From assembly GCF_001189295.1 (NCBI RefSeq), contig NZ_CP012159.1, positions 3,980,973 to 4,044,972 of the forward strand: a DNA stretch of 64,000 nt. Direction: 5' to 3'. Origin of the DNA: Chondromyces crocatus. GTDB lineage: Bacteria > Myxococcota_A > Polyangia > Polyangiales > Polyangiaceae. The translations under genes and the position numbers were made by a program. Under the pieces are notes generated by a model. The model was not told the origin of the DNA. It saw only the letters and a list, made by a program, of their open reading frames with translations, and did no database searches. Below, piece by piece: positions 53,560 through 63,216 of the stretch; the stretch's first letter is position 1; each line of letters starts with the position of its first letter.

Positions 53560-56256
53560 ATGATGCTCGTCGGCACCAAGTCCATCGTCAAGCAGCTCAC
53601 TCGCAATTGCACCACCGCCCTAGAGACGGCCATCGGGCAGTGCGTGAACGCGCGCCATTACGAGGTAACGCTCGAGCATCTGATGCTCGCGTTGCTCGAT
53701 GACGCCGGCTCCGACATCGCGTTCCTGGCCATGCATTACGACCTGGATCCGGCCCACCTGCGCGCCGCGCTCACGCGCAGCCTGGAGGAGCTCCGGAAAG
53801 GCAACGCCGGACGACCGACGCTGTCGCCGGTCATGCTGGAGTGGATGCAGGACGCCTGGGTCGTCGGTTCGATGGAGTATGGCTTCCAGAAGGTGCGGAG
53901 CGGCTTGCTGTTCCTCCGCCTGGTGGAGCAGCCGACGCGGTACTCCGTGAGTGGGATCGGTGCCTACCTGGAAGGCATCTCCAGAGAAGATCTGAAGACC
54001 AACCTGGCCAAGATCATCTCGGGCTCGAAGGAGGATGCCGAGACGGCGGCGGCGGCCAGCGGGGCTGGTGGCGCCGGCGGAGGCAAGCTGCCGGCGGGTA
54101 CGGCCAGCGCTTCGGCGGACTCGGCGCTCGCAAAGTTCTGTGTCGACTACACGGGTCGCGCAAGAGCAGGGCAGATCGACCCGATCTTCGGGCGTGAGAG
54201 GGAGATCCGGCAGATCATCGACATCCTGGCTCGTCGCCGGAAGAACAACCCCATCATCGTCGGTGACGCCGGTGTCGGTAAGACCGCACTGGTCGAAGGC
54301 CTGGCGCTGATGGTCGTGGAAAGCACCGCGGAGAACCCGCGGGTGCCCCCGCTCCTCCAGGGCGTGGAGATCCTGGGCCTCGACCTCGGTCTTCTTCAGG
54401 CTGGCGCTGGTGTGAAGGGCGAGTTCGAGAACCGACTCAAGCAGGTCATCAACGAGGTGAAGGGGTCGCCGAAGCCCATCATCCTCTTCATCGACGAGGC
54501 CCACACGATGATCGGCGCCGGCGGCTCGCAGGGGGGTGGAGACGCCGCGAACCTGCTCAAGCCCGCCCTCGCGCGAGGAGAGCTGCGCACGATCGCCGCG
54601 ACGACCTGGACCGAGTACAAGAAGTACTTCGAGAAGGATGCCGCGCTGGAGCGAAGGTTCCAGCCCGTGAAGGTGGATGAGCCGAGCGAGAAGGTGGCCA
54701 CCGTCATGCTTCGCGGTCTCCGTCCCAAGTTCGAGCAGGCGCACAACGTCATCGTCCGTGATGAAGCCGTGACGGCCGCCGTGCGGTTGAGCGCTCGCTA
54801 CATCAGCGGACGCCAGCTGCCCGACAAGGCGGTCGATCTGCTCGATACGTGCTCGGCGCGTGTGAAGGTCGCGCTGCAGCAGAAGCCGGCCCAGGTCGAG
54901 GACGCCGAGATCCTCATCGAGAATCTGGAGACGGAGCTCAACTCGCTCGAGCGCGATCGAGACAAGGGAGCGCACGTCGACGAGGAGCACGTCGCCGAGC
55001 TGAAGGACAAGCTCGTCAAGGCGCGTACGGATCTGGAGACGGTCCGCGGCGAGTACGCGAAGGAGTCGGAGGGGACGAAGCGGGTCGTCGAGGCTCGCAA
55101 GAAGATGGACGAAGCCAAGACGGAGGAGGAGCGCGATGCGGCTCGCCGTGAGGTCGTGCAAGCGCTCGATGACCTCACTGCCTCTCAGGGCGAGGTGCCC
55201 CTGCTCCGGCCGGATGTGGACGAGGCCATGGTCGCGAGCGTCGTTTCTGCCTGGACCGGCATCCCTGTAGGGAAGATGGTGCAGGATGACGTGAAGGCGC
55301 TTCTCGAGATGGAGGACCGCCTGCAGCGCCGGATCAAGGGTCAGGCCTTCGGCATCACCACGATTGCCAAGGAGCTGCGCGCTGCGCGTGCCGGTCTCAA
55401 GCCGCTGAACACCCCTCAGGGCGTGTTCCTGCTGGTCGGGCCGAGCGGTGTCGGTAAGACGGAGACCGCGCTCGGTATCGCCGACCTGATGTTCGGTGGA
55501 GAGCGGATGATGACCGTCATCAACATGTCGGAGTTCCAGGAGAAGCACACGGTCTCCCGGCTCATCGGCTCTCCGCCCGGCTACGTCGGCTTCGGCGAGG
55601 GCGGTATGCTCACCGAGGCCGTTCGGCAGAGGCCGTACACGGTGGTTCTCCTCGACGAGGTCGAGAAGGCCGACCCCGACGTGCTGAACCTTTTCTACCA
55701 GGTGTTCGACAAGGGCATGTTGAGCGACGGGGAGGGCAGGCTCGTCGACTTCAAGAACACAGTGGTCATCCTGACCAGCAACCTCGCGACCGACAAGATC
55801 ACCAACCTGACCGTCGGCGCACGTGAGGATGATCCGGCGCGTCAGCTCGACGCGGATTCCGGATTCATCCAGGAGATCATCGACTCGGTGAAACCGGCGC
55901 TGTCTGCGCATTTCAAGCCGGCGTTGCTCGCTCGTATGACGATCGTGCCCTACCTGCCGATTTCTCCTGACGCGATGGGCGACATCACCCGCCTCAAGCT
56001 CGATGGTCTGGTCGATCGGCTCCGGAAGAGCCAGCGCATCGAGGCGACCTACACCGACGAGATGGTCACGACGATCGCCAGGCGTTGCACCGAGGTGGAT
56101 ACCGGCGCCCGAAACATCGATCACATCCTCCGCGCAACCCTGCTGCCCCAGCTCTCCGTCGCCATCCTCGAGAAGATGTCGGAGGGTGGGCTACCCAAGC
56201 GCGTGGAGCTCGGGGTCGACAGCTCCAGCAACTTTACAATCGAGTTCTCCAGCTGA
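53560..56256 (+). CDS. tssH: Type VI secretion AAA+ ATPase TssH (ClpV)
   Basis: 898 residues. The N-terminal double Clp-N domain has [19 protein letters not shown]. First Walker [14 protein letters not shown] near residue 236; second: [13 protein letters not shown] near 628. [14 protein letters not shown] is Walker B. The middle coiled-coil region is rich in Glu and Lys, and [12 protein letters not shown] starts the second ring. ClpV recycles contracted TssB-TssC sheath. The first residues differ from ClpB, and the T6SS context supports ClpV over ClpB. It heads the plus operon. Confidence 0.95.
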   Translation: MMLVGTKSIVKQLTRNCTTALETAIGQCVNARHYEVTLEHLMLALLDDAGSDIAFLAMHYDLDPAHLRAALTRSLEELRKGNAGRPTLSPVMLEWMQDAWVVGSMEYGFQKVRSGLLFLRLVEQPTRYSVSGIGAYLEGISREDLKTNLAKIISGSKEDAETAAAASGAGGAGGGKLPAGTASASADSALAKFCVDYTGRARAGQIDPIFGREREIRQIIDILARRRKNNPIIVGDAGVGKTALVEGLALMVVESTAENPRVPPLLQGVEILGLDLGLLQAGAGVKGEFENRLKQVINEVKGSPKPIILFIDEAHTMIGAGGSQGGGDAANLLKPALARGELRTIAATTWTEYKKYFEKDAALERRFQPVKVDEPSEKVATVMLRGLRPKFEQAHNVIVRDEAVTAAVRLSARYISGRQLPDKAVDLLDTCSARVKVALQQKPAQVEDAEILIENLETELNSLERDRDKGAHVDEEHVAELKDKLVKARTDLETVRGEYAKESEGTKRVVEARKKMDEAKTEEERDAARREVVQALDDLTASQGEVPLLRPDVDEAMVASVVSAWTGIPVGKMVQDDVKALLEMEDRLQRRIKGQAFGITTIAKELRAARAGLKPLNTPQGVFLLVGPSGVGKTETALGIADLMFGGERMMTVINMSEFQEKHTVSRLIGSPPGYVGFGEGGMLTEAVRQRPYTVVLLDEVEKADPDVLNLFYQVFDKGMLSDGEGRLVDFKNTVVILTSNLATDKITNLTVGAREDDPARQLDADSGFIQEIIDSVKPALSAHFKPALLARMTIVPYLPISPDAMGDITRLKLDGLVDRLRKSQRIEATYTDEMVTTIARRCTEVDTGARNIDHILRATLLPQLSVAILEKMSEGGLPKRVELGVDSSSNFTIEFSS

Positions 56257-56569
56257 GATAGCTCACGCGAGGGAGAGCGGAGCCTGGATCGTCGGGACGG
56301 CGAGCCAGGCCTCTCTCGCCTCGGTGGCGCCTCCGCTTCACAGCCAGGGGGAGGGGAGCGCTGCTGGCCCCCACCCCAGATCCCCAGTTCCCATCATCTC
56401 GGTCCTGAGAGACCCCAATTCTGGGGGGCCTGTCTTTCCAGTTGGCCCTCCGGCGGTCACACCTTCCGGGGAGAGAGGTCGCCGGGCGGCTCCTCCCGTC
56501 CGGGCGACACGATGTCTCTCACCCGTGAAAGTTGCGTACCTCGCCTGAATCCGCTTACAACTGGCCAGG
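56257..56569. other. 313-bp gap between tssH and tssJ with a large imperfect hairpin
   Basis: A hairpin at 56267-56319 pairs GCGAG with CTCGC and, inside, GCCTGG (56282-56287) with CCAGGC (56305-56310). It lies 10 bp after the tssH stop and has no T-tract. It could mark a termination or processing point ahead of a promoter for tssJ. No gene or other element is seen. Confidence 0.45.
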
Positions 56570-57277
56570 ATGGTTGTGCGCACGGTGTTCGCAGGAAAAG
56601 CGACGAAGACCTCGCCTTCGAGTCGGCAGACTCGGAGGGTGTGGGGACTCTTGGCTGGGCTCGCCTTGGGGGCTCTGGGCGCCAGCTGGGCTGCGGGATG
56701 TTCGCAAGCACCCCCTCCCGAGGTGCCTGCACCCTGTGACGTGCAGATCGTCACACTCAACCTGTTCGCGGCCGACAACATCAACCCCAACGAGAACGGC
56801 AATCCGCGGCCGGTGGTGGTGCGCCTCTATCAGTTGAAGAGCGAAGTCCGCCTGGAGAACGCGACCTACGATGAGGTGCTGCTCAAGGACAAGGATGTTC
56901 TCCAGGAGGACATCGCCAAGATGGACGAGGTGGAGGTCTTTCCGAACGACCTCGTCGAGGTCAAGTTCGAGCGGATCAAGGAGGCCAGCCACCTGGCCGG
57001 GGTTGCCCTCTTCCACAGCCCCAAGGGCAACAGCTGGAAGACCTTCTACGAGTTCCCCCTCCCCCCAGGGGAGGCCCAGTGCGGCGGTCGAAGCTCCGAT
57101 GCTGGTGCCCAGGCCGACCCCAGGGCGACCTTCTTCGTCGAGTCGACGAGGATCGACAACGGGAGCCAGTTCGACGAGTCGATGTTCCCGAATGCCACCG
57201 CCGTCAGACGCCTGAACTTGCCCAAGCGGGCTGCGGCGCCTGAGCAGGGGGGCGGCTTCACGCCTACACCAAGGTAA
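56570..57277 (+). CDS. tssJ: Type VI secretion lipoprotein TssJ
   Basis: 235 residues. The N-terminus has a hydrophobic segment, GLLAGLALGALGASWAAGC, with lipobox WAAGC. The mature domain carries TssJ features, such as NPRPVVVRLYQLKSEVRLENATYDEVL split by VLQEDIAKMDEVEVFPND and LAGVALFHSP. TssJ anchors TssM to the outer membrane. A Gln/Gly-rich tail of about 20 residues ends the protein. It lies 60 bp before tssK, the usual order J-K-L-M. Confidence 0.92.
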   Translation: MVVRTVFAGKATKTSPSSRQTRRVWGLLAGLALGALGASWAAGCSQAPPPEVPAPCDVQIVTLNLFAADNINPNENGNPRPVVVRLYQLKSEVRLENATYDEVLLKDKDVLQEDIAKMDEVEVFPNDLVEVKFERIKEASHLAGVALFHSPKGNSWKTFYEFPLPPGEAQCGGRSSDAGAQADPRATFFVESTRIDNGSQFDESMFPNATAVRRLNLPKRAAAPEQGGGFTPTPR

Positions 57278-57337
57278 TCGCCGGCGAGGTTTCCGCGGCG
57301 CGCCAATGGGCACTTCTGATAAGACTGTCAGGGCGAC

Positions 57338-58702
57338 ATGATCCACCCGCGCAAGCCTGTCTGGACGGAGGGGCTCTTCATGACCCCTCAACACCTGCAG
57401 CAGCAGGACCAGTACCACGAGGCACTGCTCCACTCGCGCCTGCGCGCGATTATGGCCTACGACTGGGGCGTCACTGGTGTGCAGTTCGACGAGCGGGCCC
57501 TTGCGGCCGGCCAGCTCAAGCTGACGAAGTGCCATGGCGTCTTCCCGGATGGCACCGGCTTTTTCGTCGGTGACCGCGGTGAAGACCAGGTCGAGGCGCG
57601 CCCGCTGGAAGGCGTATTCCCGGCCGCCCTCGAGGCGCTCGACGTCTTCCTCGCCGTGCCGAACCCTCGGGAGACCGCGGCCAACATCAGCCTGGATCCT
57701 GCGAAGGCTGGTCCAGCACAACGCTTCGTGGCCTCCCAGACGACGGTGCCGGACCTCAACACTGGCCGGAACGACACGTCGGTGACCTGGGCGCGCGGCA
57801 ACATGCGGCTCCTCTTCGGGACAGAGCCCCGTGACGCCTACCAGACGGTGCGCATCGCCCAGCTGGTTCGAGACCGAACGGGTTCGATCGTTCTCAAGCG
57901 GAACTTCATCCCTCCGATCCTGCACATCGGAGCATCCGATCACATCATGACCGGGATGCGGCGCATCCTGTCCGCGCTGGTCGGCAAGCAGAAGTCCCTG
58001 GCAGAAGGGCGTCGGATGCGCACCGCAGCGTCCGTCGACTTCCAGTTCTCCGACACGGCCAAGTTCTGGATGCTCCACACGATGAACTCGTACATCCCGA
58101 TCGTGTCGCACCTCGTCGACCACGGTGATGCGCATCCGGAGCAGTGCTTCATCGTGCTCGGATCACTCATCGGTGAGCTGTGCACCTTCGCCGCCGATGG
58201 TGACCCGACGTCGATCCCCAAGTTCAACTACCTCGAGCTGGGCGACGTCTTCGATCCCGTCTTCGAGCGCGCGATGGCCCTCATCTCGGGTGTCCTGGCC
58301 GAGCAGTTCGTCATCGTGCCGATGGAGAAGCGCGAGGACGGCATGTACCTCGGCAAGTTCGAAGACCCGAAGCTGCCACGGAGCAGCGAGATGTTCCTCG
58401 AAGCCAAGGGCGCCGACGAAGCCACGCTTCGGGAGCGCCTGCCGCGCCTGCTCAAGGTCGGTTCGTGGACCCAGATCGGGTACATCCTCAACGCCGCCAT
58501 GCCCGGTGTTCGCGTCGCCGTCGAGTACCGTCCGCCGGGGGCCATCCCCGTAAAGCCCGGTGTGATCTACCTCCGGGTCGACCAGTCGGGCGATTACTGG
58601 AACGACATCCTCGGCTCTGGCACGATCGCCATCTACCAGCCGATCGACCCTCAAAAAGTCGATCTCCGTTTGATCGCCGTCCCGGCTGGCCAGGGTCGGT
58701 AG
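57338..58702 (+). CDS. tssK: Type VI secretion baseplate subunit TssK
   Basis: 454 residues. Diagnostic segments are KPVWTEGLFMTPQHLQQQD at the start, RLRAIMAYDWGVTGVQFDE and FIPPILHIGASDHI. HPEQCFIVLGSLIGELCTFA lies in the middle, and GVIYLRVDQSGDYWNDI near the end. TssK joins the cytoplasmic baseplate to the TssL-TssM membrane complex. It has the full length for the family and sits between tssJ and tssL. Confidence 0.97.
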   Translation: MIHPRKPVWTEGLFMTPQHLQQQDQYHEALLHSRLRAIMAYDWGVTGVQFDERALAAGQLKLTKCHGVFPDGTGFFVGDRGEDQVEARPLEGVFPAALEALDVFLAVPNPRETAANISLDPAKAGPAQRFVASQTTVPDLNTGRNDTSVTWARGNMRLLFGTEPRDAYQTVRIAQLVRDRTGSIVLKRNFIPPILHIGASDHIMTGMRRILSALVGKQKSLAEGRRMRTAASVDFQFSDTAKFWMLHTMNSYIPIVSHLVDHGDAHPEQCFIVLGSLIGELCTFAADGDPTSIPKFNYLELGDVFDPVFERAMALISGVLAEQFVIVPMEKREDGMYLGKFEDPKLPRSSEMFLEAKGADEATLRERLPRLLKVGSWTQIGYILNAAMPGVRVAVEYRPPGAIPVKPGVIYLRVDQSGDYWNDILGSGTIAIYQPIDPQKVDLRLIAVPAGQGR

Positions 58703-58784
58703 TCGTGGCGGGAGGCTCGGCCCCGTTCCTCCTGCCTGGTGACGCCCGCAGCGCCGCCGCACCCCCCACAGGGGAGTTGATTTC

Positions 58785-59468
58785 ATGAGCAGCAGCCTCT
58801 CGCAGACGATGTACTGGGTGTGCTCCGACGTCCTGTCCCTGATCTTGCAGCTCAGGAGCTCCCGGGATCTGCCAGCGCCGGACATCCTTCAGCGCCGCGT
58901 GCTCGGCCTGTTCGAGACGATGATGCAGAACGGGAAGGAAGCGCGCATCCCGGAGCAGGACATGATCGACGCGAAGTTCGCCCTGGCGGCCTTCGCGGAT
59001 GAGATCATCTACCACTCGAACTGGCCCGGAAAGACGCAGTGGCTTCAGAACCCGCTGCAGTTCCAGTTCTTCCAGATCAACACGGCGGGTGACGGCTTCT
59101 TCACCAACCTCGACAACCTTCACGGGCAGCGAGGTCGGACGCACGTCGCAGAAATCTACTTCCTCTGCTTGGCCCTCGGCTTCCAGGGGAAATATCGTCT
59201 GCGCCAGCAGGAGGGCCTGAATGCGGTCGTCGAGGGGCTCGGGAACTACGTTGCCGTCGCAGAAGGGGGCGGAGATGCCCTCGCTCCCAACGCCGAACGC
59301 AAGGATGGCAGCGGTGGCGCGGTGCGGAGGGAGCTGCCTTTCCTCGCGATCGCGCTCGGCCTGCTGGTTGCTGCTGTTTTGATTGTCATCGTGCTCCGGC
59401 TCATCGTCAGCTCGAACGCGAGTAGCGTGGCCGAAGCCATCGAAAAGCTCCTGGGTACTGGGAAATAA
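58785..59468 (+). CDS. tssL: Type VI secretion inner-membrane protein TssL (DotU family), short form
   Basis: 227 residues from the ATG at 58785, with GGGGAG upstream. The cytoplasmic DotU domain has KFALAAFADEIIYHSNW, QFFQINTAGDGFFTNLDNL and AEIYFLCLALGFQGKY. A single C-terminal membrane helix, LPFLAIALGLLVAAVLIVIV, anchors it. There is no OmpA-like peptidoglycan-binding extension, so wall attachment must come from another protein. It binds TssK and TssM. Confidence 0.96.
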   Translation: MSSSLSQTMYWVCSDVLSLILQLRSSRDLPAPDILQRRVLGLFETMMQNGKEARIPEQDMIDAKFALAAFADEIIYHSNWPGKTQWLQNPLQFQFFQINTAGDGFFTNLDNLHGQRGRTHVAEIYFLCLALGFQGKYRLRQQEGLNAVVEGLGNYVAVAEGGGDALAPNAERKDGSGGAVRRELPFLAIALGLLVAAVLIVIVLRLIVSSNASSVAEAIEKLLGTGK

Positions 59469-59511
59469 AGGGCGCCGCCCGCCCTGGCGCTGAGGATGTA
59501 GGAGACGTCCG

Positions 59512-62500
59512 ATGTGGGTTTGGATCCTGAGCGGCCTCTTGCTGGCGCTGGTATGGGCCGCATGGTTCCTGCTGCGGCCGCCGGCAGATGGACCGCCAGT
59601 CGAAATTTTCCCGACCTGGATGGCAGTCACCGTCACCGCCGTGGTGGTGCTGCTCCTGGTGGGCTTGGTGGTCTACCGTCGGGTCAGGGCGGCCAGAGCA
59701 GCCAGGGCGCTCGAGAAGGCCATCGCTCAGCAAGCGCAAGAGCAGGCGCTCAATGCGAAGCCGGAGCGACGTGCCGAGATCCAGGAGCTGCACCGTCAGG
59801 TGCAGACCGGCATCGACTCGCTGAAGCGCTCCAAGCTGGGATCGGGGCGGAGCGGTGCCGACGCACTCTACTCGCTGCCCTGGTACGTGATGGTCGGGCC
59901 GCCTGGCGCTGGCAAGACCACGGCCCTCCGACACTCGGGCCTCGTCTTCCCCTACCTCGATCCCGAAGGCGGCGGTGTCCGCGGCGTGGGGGGTACGCGC
60001 AACTGCGACTGGTGGTTCACGAACGAGGCGATCCTCCTCGACACCGCTGGTCGATACACCACCGAGAGCGAGGACCACGACGAGTGGATGGCCTTCCTCG
60101 AGCTGCTGCTCAAGTTCCGTGAGGAGATGCCCCTCAACGGCGTCATCGTCGCGGTGAGCATCAGCGAGCTGCTCGACGCGAGCGCTGAGCAGATCGAGCA
60201 GATCTCCCGGAATGTGCGGGCCCGGATCGACGAGATGCAGCAGACGCTGCACATGACCCTCCCGGTCTACATCCTTTTCACCAAGGTCGACCTCATCGCC
60301 GGCTTCGTCGAGTACATGGGCGACCTCAAGAAGAGCGAGCGCTCGCAGCCCTGGGGCTCGACCATCCGCCTCGACGAGGACAAGTCGGACCCGGGCACGG
60401 TGTTCGATCGCGAGTTCGACGTGCTGATCGAGCGCCTGCACGAGCGGGTCGTCAAGCGCATGATGAACGAGCGGAGCCGGGACGTGAAGGAACGCGTCTA
60501 CCAGTTCCCGCTCGAGTTCGCGGCGGTGAAGGCGAACCTCGCCGACTTCCTCAAGGGAGCGTTCGCGCCCAGCGCGGGCTCGGCGCCGCTGCCGATCCTG
60601 CGTGGCTTCTACTTCACGAGCGGTGTGCAGGAAGGCCGGCCCCTCGATCGCGTGGTCGGATCGATGGCGCGCGCGTTCGGCCTCAGGCCAGGTGGTGACG
60701 AGGACGGTGGCGTCAAGGAGTCGAAGAGCTTCTTCCTCCGCGACGTCTTCATGAACATCATCTTCCCGGATCAGACCCTGGCGGCTCGCAGCGAGAAAGA
60801 GCTGCGGCGCCTCCGGACGCAGCGGATCCTGGTGCTGGCGGCAGCGGCACTCATCGCGCTGCTCTTCCTGATCCCGGCGTTCATCTCGTTCTTCAACAAC
60901 CGCGCCCTCGTTGCAGCCACCGACCGTGTCTCGCAGGAGGTGGCGGTCGTCAACTGGAACGATGGGACCAATGCGGCTGACAAGGTCGACCGCCTCGATC
61001 AGCTGCGGGAGCATGTGCGGCTGCTCGACCAGTACACGGAGGACACCCCCGTCGAGTACGGCTGGTTCATGTACCAGGGCGATGACCTCTTCAAGCCCAC
61101 GCTCGATCAGTACAACGCGAGCCTTCGTGAGGGCTTCGTCGCACCCGTCAAGGCGCGCCTCGAAGACCGCCTCGATCGCGTGCGCGAGGGGGAATACCTG
61201 GAGGGCTACAATGCGCTCCGCAGCTACCTTTTGCTCGGCGACAAGGTGCACCTCCAGGAGGAGGACAAGTGGCAGACGGGTCGCCTCACCCAGGTGTGGT
61301 CGGAGATCCTGAAGCCCTCGACCGATCTCTCCGAGGGGGATCTGAAGGCCAAACTGGCACCCCACAGCGGCTACTACGTCGATCTGATGAAGCGCGGGGT
61401 CATCCCTGCGGAGCCCTTGAACGAGGCGCTCATCCAGAAGGCTCGTGACGAGCTGCGGAAGATCGATCCGACCCGTCGCTACTACGATCAGTTCGTCACC
61501 GTCCTGCGTGACGAGAAGTTCGATGAGTCGGGGCCCAACGTTTACGAGAACCTGAAGTACCCGCCGGTCGCGTTGAACTACATGTTCGGCGATCGCTCCG
61601 AGGTGCTGACCAAGGTGCGCAGCGCACAGCACGAGCGTACGGGGAAGTGGTTCGAGATCGCGGGCCCGTACACGGCGAAGGGGTACGCGCAGGTGATGGA
61701 GTCCCTCAAGGAGGGCAGGAAGAAGCTGGAGCGGGAGCTCTGGGTCTTGCCGCTCACCATTGAGGAGACCAAGCAGGGCGAGCGGATCCAGAAAGAGCTC
61801 GATCGCGTCCGGCAGGACTACGAGAACGAGTACATCAACCAGTGGGAGAGCTTCTTCCGCGACATCCAGGTGGAGGTCCCGCCCACGAACCGGGACGCCA
61901 TCGAGGAGTTCAAGATCCTCTCCACGCCCGACTGGCCGTACAGGCGTCTCCTGCAGCGGCTCGGCGACGAGACACAGTTCGCCCAGGAGCAGTCGGCGGT
62001 CCAGGACACCCTCTTCACGGATGGTGGCATCCTCTCCCAGCTCAAAAACCGCGTTCAGCGTCGGCTCGAAGGCCGTCTCCGCATGCGCCTCGATGGTGTC
62101 ATGCCGGGCGACCAGCAGCAGCTCTACAACCCCATCCCCGAGAAGTTCGAGTCGATGGTGCGGTTCGGTGTGCCGGCTCCGACTGAAGAGGGCAAGCCGC
62201 CGCCGCCTGCTCCCGGTCTGAACAAGTACGTCTCCTTGCTGGAGCAGCTGGCCGGCGAGATGGGCTCGATCGAGGAAGGCCCGCCGGGGACCGACACCAA
62301 CAGGGCGCGCGAGGCCTTCCAGAACGCTGTGAAGGAAGCCCAGGGCCTCCTCCTGTCGATGGATGACACGGGTCAGCGGCTGATGACACCGCTGCTCATG
62401 AATCCCCTGCGGCAGGCGTACAAGGCCATGGTGAGGCGCGCTGGTGGTGCAGCCAGCGGTCTGTGGGAAGTGGTGGTGTGGCCTCACTACCGCGACAAGC

Positions 62501-63198
62501 TCAAGGACCGCTACCCGTTCAACCTCGCCTCGACGCGTGACGCGTCGTTCGAGGACACCGTTGCGTTCTTCAAGCCCAAGTCAGGGATCCTCTGGGGCTT
62601 CTACGACACCTACCTGCGCGACATGCACTACCAGGTGGGCCACGACTACTATCCGAAGCAGTACATGCAGGGTGGGATGGCGGCGGCGAAGCCGTTCACG
62701 CCCTTCAACTCCAACCTGTACAATTGCCTCCGGCGCGCCGATGAGATCACGGACTCCATCTTCCCGAGCGGTGGGGAGGCGCCGAAGGTCACGTTCTACA
62801 TCAACATGAAGACGGTGAGCCCCATCGTCAGTGAGGTGCTCTTCGAGGTCGACGGTCAGCAGCGGCTCTACCGGAACGAGAAGGAGTTCTGGCACACCTT
62901 CACCTGGCCTGGCCCTGAGCCCTGGGGCGCGAAGATCCGCGTGCGAGGCGCAGGCGGCCTGGATGAAGAGCTGACCCGTGAAGGGCCGTGGGGCATCTTC
63001 CGGCTGTTCGAGGCCGGCAACGTGACCGCTGCGAAGGACAACGACGAGGTCTTCACCGTGACGTGGCAGATGACCGCGCCGCCCGTCTCGGTGACGATGG
63101 AAGTGAAGCCCACCCGAGGGAATCATCCCTTCCCCGCGAGCTTCTTCAGGGGAACGAACTGCCCGTCGACCATCGGCGACTGGTTCGGTAAGGGCTGA
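59512..63198 (+). CDS. tssM: Type VI secretion membrane subunit TssM (IcmF family)
   Basis: 1228 residues from the ATG at 59512, with AGGAGA upstream. Two helices open the protein (MWVWILSGLLLALVWAAWFL, then VTAVVVLLLVGLVVY), followed by a cytoplasmic GTPase-like domain. Its P-loop, GPPGAGKTTALRHSG near residue 130, is intact. A third helix, VLAAAALIALLFLIPAFISF, lies near 440-460. The periplasmic domain has TLPVYILFTKVDLIAGFVEY just before and WPGPEPWGAKIRVRG near the end (IcmF C-terminal domain). With TssL and TssJ it forms the trans-envelope complex. Confidence 0.97.
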   Translation: MWVWILSGLLLALVWAAWFLLRPPADGPPVEIFPTWMAVTVTAVVVLLLVGLVVYRRVRAARAARALEKAIAQQAQEQALNAKPERRAEIQELHRQVQTGIDSLKRSKLGSGRSGADALYSLPWYVMVGPPGAGKTTALRHSGLVFPYLDPEGGGVRGVGGTRNCDWWFTNEAILLDTAGRYTTESEDHDEWMAFLELLLKFREEMPLNGVIVAVSISELLDASAEQIEQISRNVRARIDEMQQTLHMTLPVYILFTKVDLIAGFVEYMGDLKKSERSQPWGSTIRLDEDKSDPGTVFDREFDVLIERLHERVVKRMMNERSRDVKERVYQFPLEFAAVKANLADFLKGAFAPSAGSAPLPILRGFYFTSGVQEGRPLDRVVGSMARAFGLRPGGDEDGGVKESKSFFLRDVFMNIIFPDQTLAARSEKELRRLRTQRILVLAAAALIALLFLIPAFISFFNNRALVAATDRVSQEVAVVNWNDGTNAADKVDRLDQLREHVRLLDQYTEDTPVEYGWFMYQGDDLFKPTLDQYNASLREGFVAPVKARLEDRLDRVREGEYLEGYNALRSYLLLGDKVHLQEEDKWQTGRLTQVWSEILKPSTDLSEGDLKAKLAPHSGYYVDLMKRGVIPAEPLNEALIQKARDELRKIDPTRRYYDQFVTVLRDEKFDESGPNVYENLKYPPVALNYMFGDRSEVLTKVRSAQHERTGKWFEIAGPYTAKGYAQVMESLKEGRKKLERELWVLPLTIEETKQGERIQKELDRVRQDYENEYINQWESFFRDIQVEVPPTNRDAIEEFKILSTPDWPYRRLLQRLGDETQFAQEQSAVQDTLFTDGGILSQLKNRVQRRLEGRLRMRLDGVMPGDQQQLYNPIPEKFESMVRFGVPAPTEEGKPPPPAPGLNKYVSLLEQLAGEMGSIEEGPPGTDTNRAREAFQNAVKEAQGLLLSMDDTGQRLMTPLLMNPLRQAYKAMVRRAGGAASGLWEVVVWPHYRDKLKDRYPFNLASTRDASFEDTVAFFKPKSGILWGFYDTYLRDMHYQVGHDYYPKQYMQGGMAAAKPFTPFNSNLYNCLRRADEITDSIFPSGGEAPKVTFYINMKTVSPIVSEVLFEVDGQQRLYRNEKEFWHTFTWPGPEPWGAKIRVRGAGGLDEELTREGPWGIFRLFEAGNVTAAKDNDEVFTVTWQMTAPPVSVTMEVKPTRGNHPFPASFFRGTNCPSTIGDWFGKG

Positions 63199-63216
63199 GG
63201 CAGGACAGGGAGCCCT

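Noticed and set aside
53560-56256. ClpB chaperone instead of ClpV
   Set aside because: The gene heads the tssJ-K-L-M operon and its N-terminal residues are of the ClpV kind. A ClpB would not be expected here.
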